The notes beneath the pieces are model-generated. The model was not told the origin of the DNA. It made no database searches and saw only the letters and a program-made list of their open reading frames with translations. 64,000 nt of DNA from DATFTE01 sp963840665 (GTDB lineage Bacteria; Acidobacteriota; Terriglobia; Terriglobales; Acidobacteriaceae), in NCBI GenBank assembly GCA_963840665.1, contig CAWIZO010000001.1, positions 1 through 64,000 on the forward strand, written 5' to 3'. Numbering within the stretch: position 1 is the stretch's first letter; each line of letters opens with the position of its first letter. Shown one piece after another: positions 61,989-64,000 of the stretch. The translations under genes and the position numbers were made by a program.

Positions 61989-64000
61989 TTACGACGGACC
62001 CGCAATCACGCTCAGGGTCACGGAGTTCGAGTTGTAGTTCACCTGAAAGTGTTCGCTGGAGTTGATGCTGGTTCCGTTGACGGTAGAAAAGGTTCCGCTG
62101 ACGGCGGTGCCTTTGAGGATCGTGAAAGTGCTGCCAATGGTGGGAACGAAGTTGTTGATCAGCTTGATGTTGAGAATTCCGTCGAGGGCGATTCCGTTCG
62201 AGACCGCCAACTGCGAGTACTGGGTGCCAACGGTGTTGCCACCAATGGCGACGTTGAGGTTTCCGGTGGTGGTCGTCTGCGAATAGCTTCCGTTGACGGT
62301 GAGCAGTCCGGACTTGCTGGTGGTATCGCCGACGGTCAGGTTTCCTCCGCTCAGGGTCACGGCGGCTGCTAGGGTGCCCTGGCCTTGCAGCGTGCCTCCT
62401 GAGACAGTGAGCCCCCGTGAGGCGGTGATGGTTCCGTCTACCGTGGACGTTCCAGCGGACTGATTGTAGTTGCTGGAGGTGAACGAAGAGGTCGCACCTA
62501 CGGTCATCTTTCCCTTGTTGGTGAACTTCGCGGTGCTGGTGACGGCCGCTCCCGTCTGCAGCGAAAGCACACCCTTCGCCGCATTCAGGCTAAGGGCAGC
62601 GAGAGCATTGTTGCCACCGGTGTCTTCGATCGCCGCGCCCGCTCCGGTGAGAGTGAGATTGCTGTTGTTGGCGGTGATGGCGGCATTCAGAAATTCAAAG
62701 ATCCCCATGATGTTGTAGATTCCACCCGAGATCATGCCCTTCGCGAAGTTGTTGAATGTACCGTTGACGATCAACATGCTGCCGGGATTCACCGTGAGCT
62801 TGCCTTTGTTAGTGAATCCAGTGATATCGGGCGTCACGGTCAGGGGAGTCGTGGAATTAGCGAGAAGGGTTCCGGTGTTGGTGATTGGCATGGGATTGGA
62901 ATCGCCGATGTTGCCGGTGCCTTCGATGGTGCTGGCATTGGTGAGCGCCTCGCCGCTTCCAGTGAAGCAGGTGTTGGCGGTCATGACGAGCTTGCCCGAT
63001 CCGGTAAAGGTGGTGGGCAACAGCAGAATGATGCAGTTGTTGCCGCCGAGGGTGATGGTTCCAGTATTGGCGATAGTGCCTTGCACGTTAAGGTTGTAGG
63101 GACTGGGCACAAGGAACATTCCCGTGTTGGTGGGAACGTTGACGGTGCCATCGAGCGTGCCGTCCTGACTCTGGATAGTGCCGGTGCCGACGGTTTTGAA
63201 CGTGCCTCCGTTGACGATGCCGCCGTTGATGATGACGGTCGATCCGGTCTGCGCGGTGATATTGCCTCCGGTATTGTCGACGGTGTTTTCGATCTCAAGC
63301 GTGGCGCCGCCAGTGGCTTGAAGAGTGGCAGTGTTGACGGTGGGTGTGCCGCCGGTAAATTGCTGAGTCAGCGCGAGCGGATTGGAAACGTTGTCGGCCT
63401 GGATGGTCCCCTGATTGGTGAGATTCAGAGCGTAGATCGCGCCTTCTCCGTGGATCAGTTGCTGATTAATGAGCGTGTCGGTACCGTTGAGGCTGGTGAG
63501 TCCCTGGATTACGTTGCTAAGCAGAAGGTTTCCGGTGCCGGCGAGCGTAGCGGTTCCGCTGATATAGATCTTGCCCAGAACGTTGATCGTCCCGTTGTTG
63601 GTGGTGGTGCCTTCGAATGTGGGTGAGCCACTGGTCAGAACGGTCATGGTTCCAGTATTGGTGATGCCGTTCATCGCCGGAGTGATCAGGTTTAACGTTC
63701 CCGTGCCGACATTGGTGAAAGTGCCTCCGGTCCAGGTTCCGGAGTCGATGTTCACAGTGGAACCGCTGAGGGCTTTCACGGTGCCGCCGGTATTGGTGAA
63801 GGGGATCGTTTGGAACCCGGCGTCAAACTGGAGGGTGCTACCGCTGGAGGCTTCCATGGTGCCGGTATTGATGAGACCTCCGAGGCCGGTCAAGATGTCG
63901 AGCCGGCCGCCGCTCGACATGATGGTCTTTTGATTGGTGACGTCGATGCCGACAAAGTTTCCGAAGCCTTGAATGGTGTTGTCCATGTTGAGCAGGCGGG
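61989..64000 (-). CDS. large repeat-rich surface protein, 5' end outside the window
   Basis: The frame stays open to the window edge, so the N-terminus is missing; at least 669 residues are seen. It is built of many copies of phrases such as TNTGTM, LTNQGTI, FTNKGKLTV and GGTFKTVGTGT, rich in Thr, Asn, Gly and Ser, the pattern of autotransporter-associated parallel beta-helix proteins. The end (QYSQLAVSNGIALDGILNIKL...FTILKGTAVSGTFSTVNG...YNSNSVTLSV) matches the closing module of such passenger domains. No C-terminal outer membrane barrel is present. Probably a secreted adhesin-like or cell-surface protein. Confidence 0.85.
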   Translation of the reverse strand, partial: RLLNMDNTIQGFGNFVGIDVTNQKTIMSSGGRLDILTGLGGLINTGTMEASSGSTLQFDAGFQTIPFTNTGGTVKALSGSTVNIDSGTWTGGTFTNVGTGTLNLITPAMNGITNTGTMTVLTSGSPTFEGTTTNNGTINVLGKIYISGTATLAGTGNLLLSNVIQGLTSLNGTDTLINQQLIHGEGAIYALNLTNQGTIQADNVSNPLALTQQFTGGTPTVNTATLQATGGATLEIENTVDNTGGNITAQTGSTVIINGGIVNGGTFKTVGTGTIQSQDGTLDGTVNVPTNTGMFLVPSPYNLNVQGTIANTGTITLGGNNCIILLLPTTFTGSGKLVMTANTCFTGSGEALTNASTIEGTGNIGDSNPMPITNTGTLLANSTTPLTVTPDITGFTNKGKLTVNPGSMLIVNGTFNNFAKGMISGGIYNIMGIFEFLNAAITANNSNLTLTGAGAAIEDTGGNNALAALSLNAAKGVLSLQTGAAVTSTAKFTNKGKMTVGATSSFTSSNYNQSAGTSTVDGTITASRGLTVSGGTLQGQGTLAAAVTLSGGNLTVGDTTSKSGLLTVNGSYSQTTTTGNLNVAIGGNTVGTQYSQLAVSNGIALDGILNIKLINNFVPTIGSTFTILKGTAVSGTFSTVNGTSINSSEHFQVNYNSNSVTLSVIAGPS

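Noticed and set aside
1..64000. CRISPR arrays, prophage genes, ribosomal RNA genes
   Set aside because: No regularly spaced identical repeats, no phage structural genes and no rRNA signature were seen in either strand.

Overview
The window looks like chromosomal DNA of an acidobacterium, probably of the Terriglobia (Koribacter/Sulfotelmatobacter-like). No marker gene settles this. It is inferred from the moderate-to-high GC, secreted M13 and M28 peptidases, a Ser/Thr kinase with a TolB-like propeller, a beta-propeller lipoprotein, a complete Kdo supply set (so a Gram-negative outer membrane) and many short hairpin-forming spacer repeats.

Layout. 1-42 is the 3' end of a tRNA-Ala. 75-15780 is a one-directional biosynthetic locus: a FkbH-like protein lacking its HAD domain, an RpiB/LacAB-type sugar-phosphate isomerase fused to a degenerate PilZ domain, a free acyl carrier protein, an acyl-AMP ligase, a RuBisCO-like protein, and a 3533-residue NRPS. 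The first NRPS module carries a catalytically dead FkbH/HAD domain where an adenylation domain should be. This is the most unusual part of the window. A reasonable hypothesis is a lipopeptide-type product with a sugar-phosphate-derived (glyceryl-like) unit. 15.8-23 kb holds an M13 peptidase, an AraC regulator, a STAS protein, an L,D-transpeptidase, an M23 peptidase and an FHA-GAF-sigma54 activator with an operator-like tandem repeat upstream. 23-27.4 kb is an Lhr-type helicase. 27.7-35.7 kb holds a phosphoesterase, kdsC, an amidohydrolase, a TPR protein and a class A PBP. Three of these are interrupted by single-base indels, all in homopolymers, which points to assembly error more than to decay. 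36-49 kb holds a propeller lipoprotein, proS, kdsD, a K+ channel, a protein kinase, an ICMT-like methyltransferase, kdsA and pyrG, with an IS30-family element between the last two. 49.4-64 kb holds a PhyH-type oxygenase, a MerB-like protein whose catalytic cysteine position is an in-frame TGA (candidate selenoprotein), two secreted or membrane proteins of unknown function, an M28 peptidase, a redoxin without its peroxidatic cysteine, proBA, a methyltransferase, a PLP decarboxylase, a di-Mop molybdate-binding protein, a DUF4252-like protein and the 3' part of a large repeat-rich surface protein.

How the genes fit together: kdsD, kdsA and kdsC make Kdo for lipopolysaccharide; PBP1A, the L,D-transpeptidase and the M23 peptidase remodel peptidoglycan; proB and proA start proline synthesis and proS charges tRNA with proline; the first six genes appear to form one secondary-metabolite pathway. 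Starts were moved inward from the longest frame for the AraC regulator, Lhr helicase, TPR protein, propeller lipoprotein, ProS, kinase, PLP decarboxylase and redoxin, on ribosome-binding-site or family-length grounds. All function calls come from reading motifs; no database search was possible.
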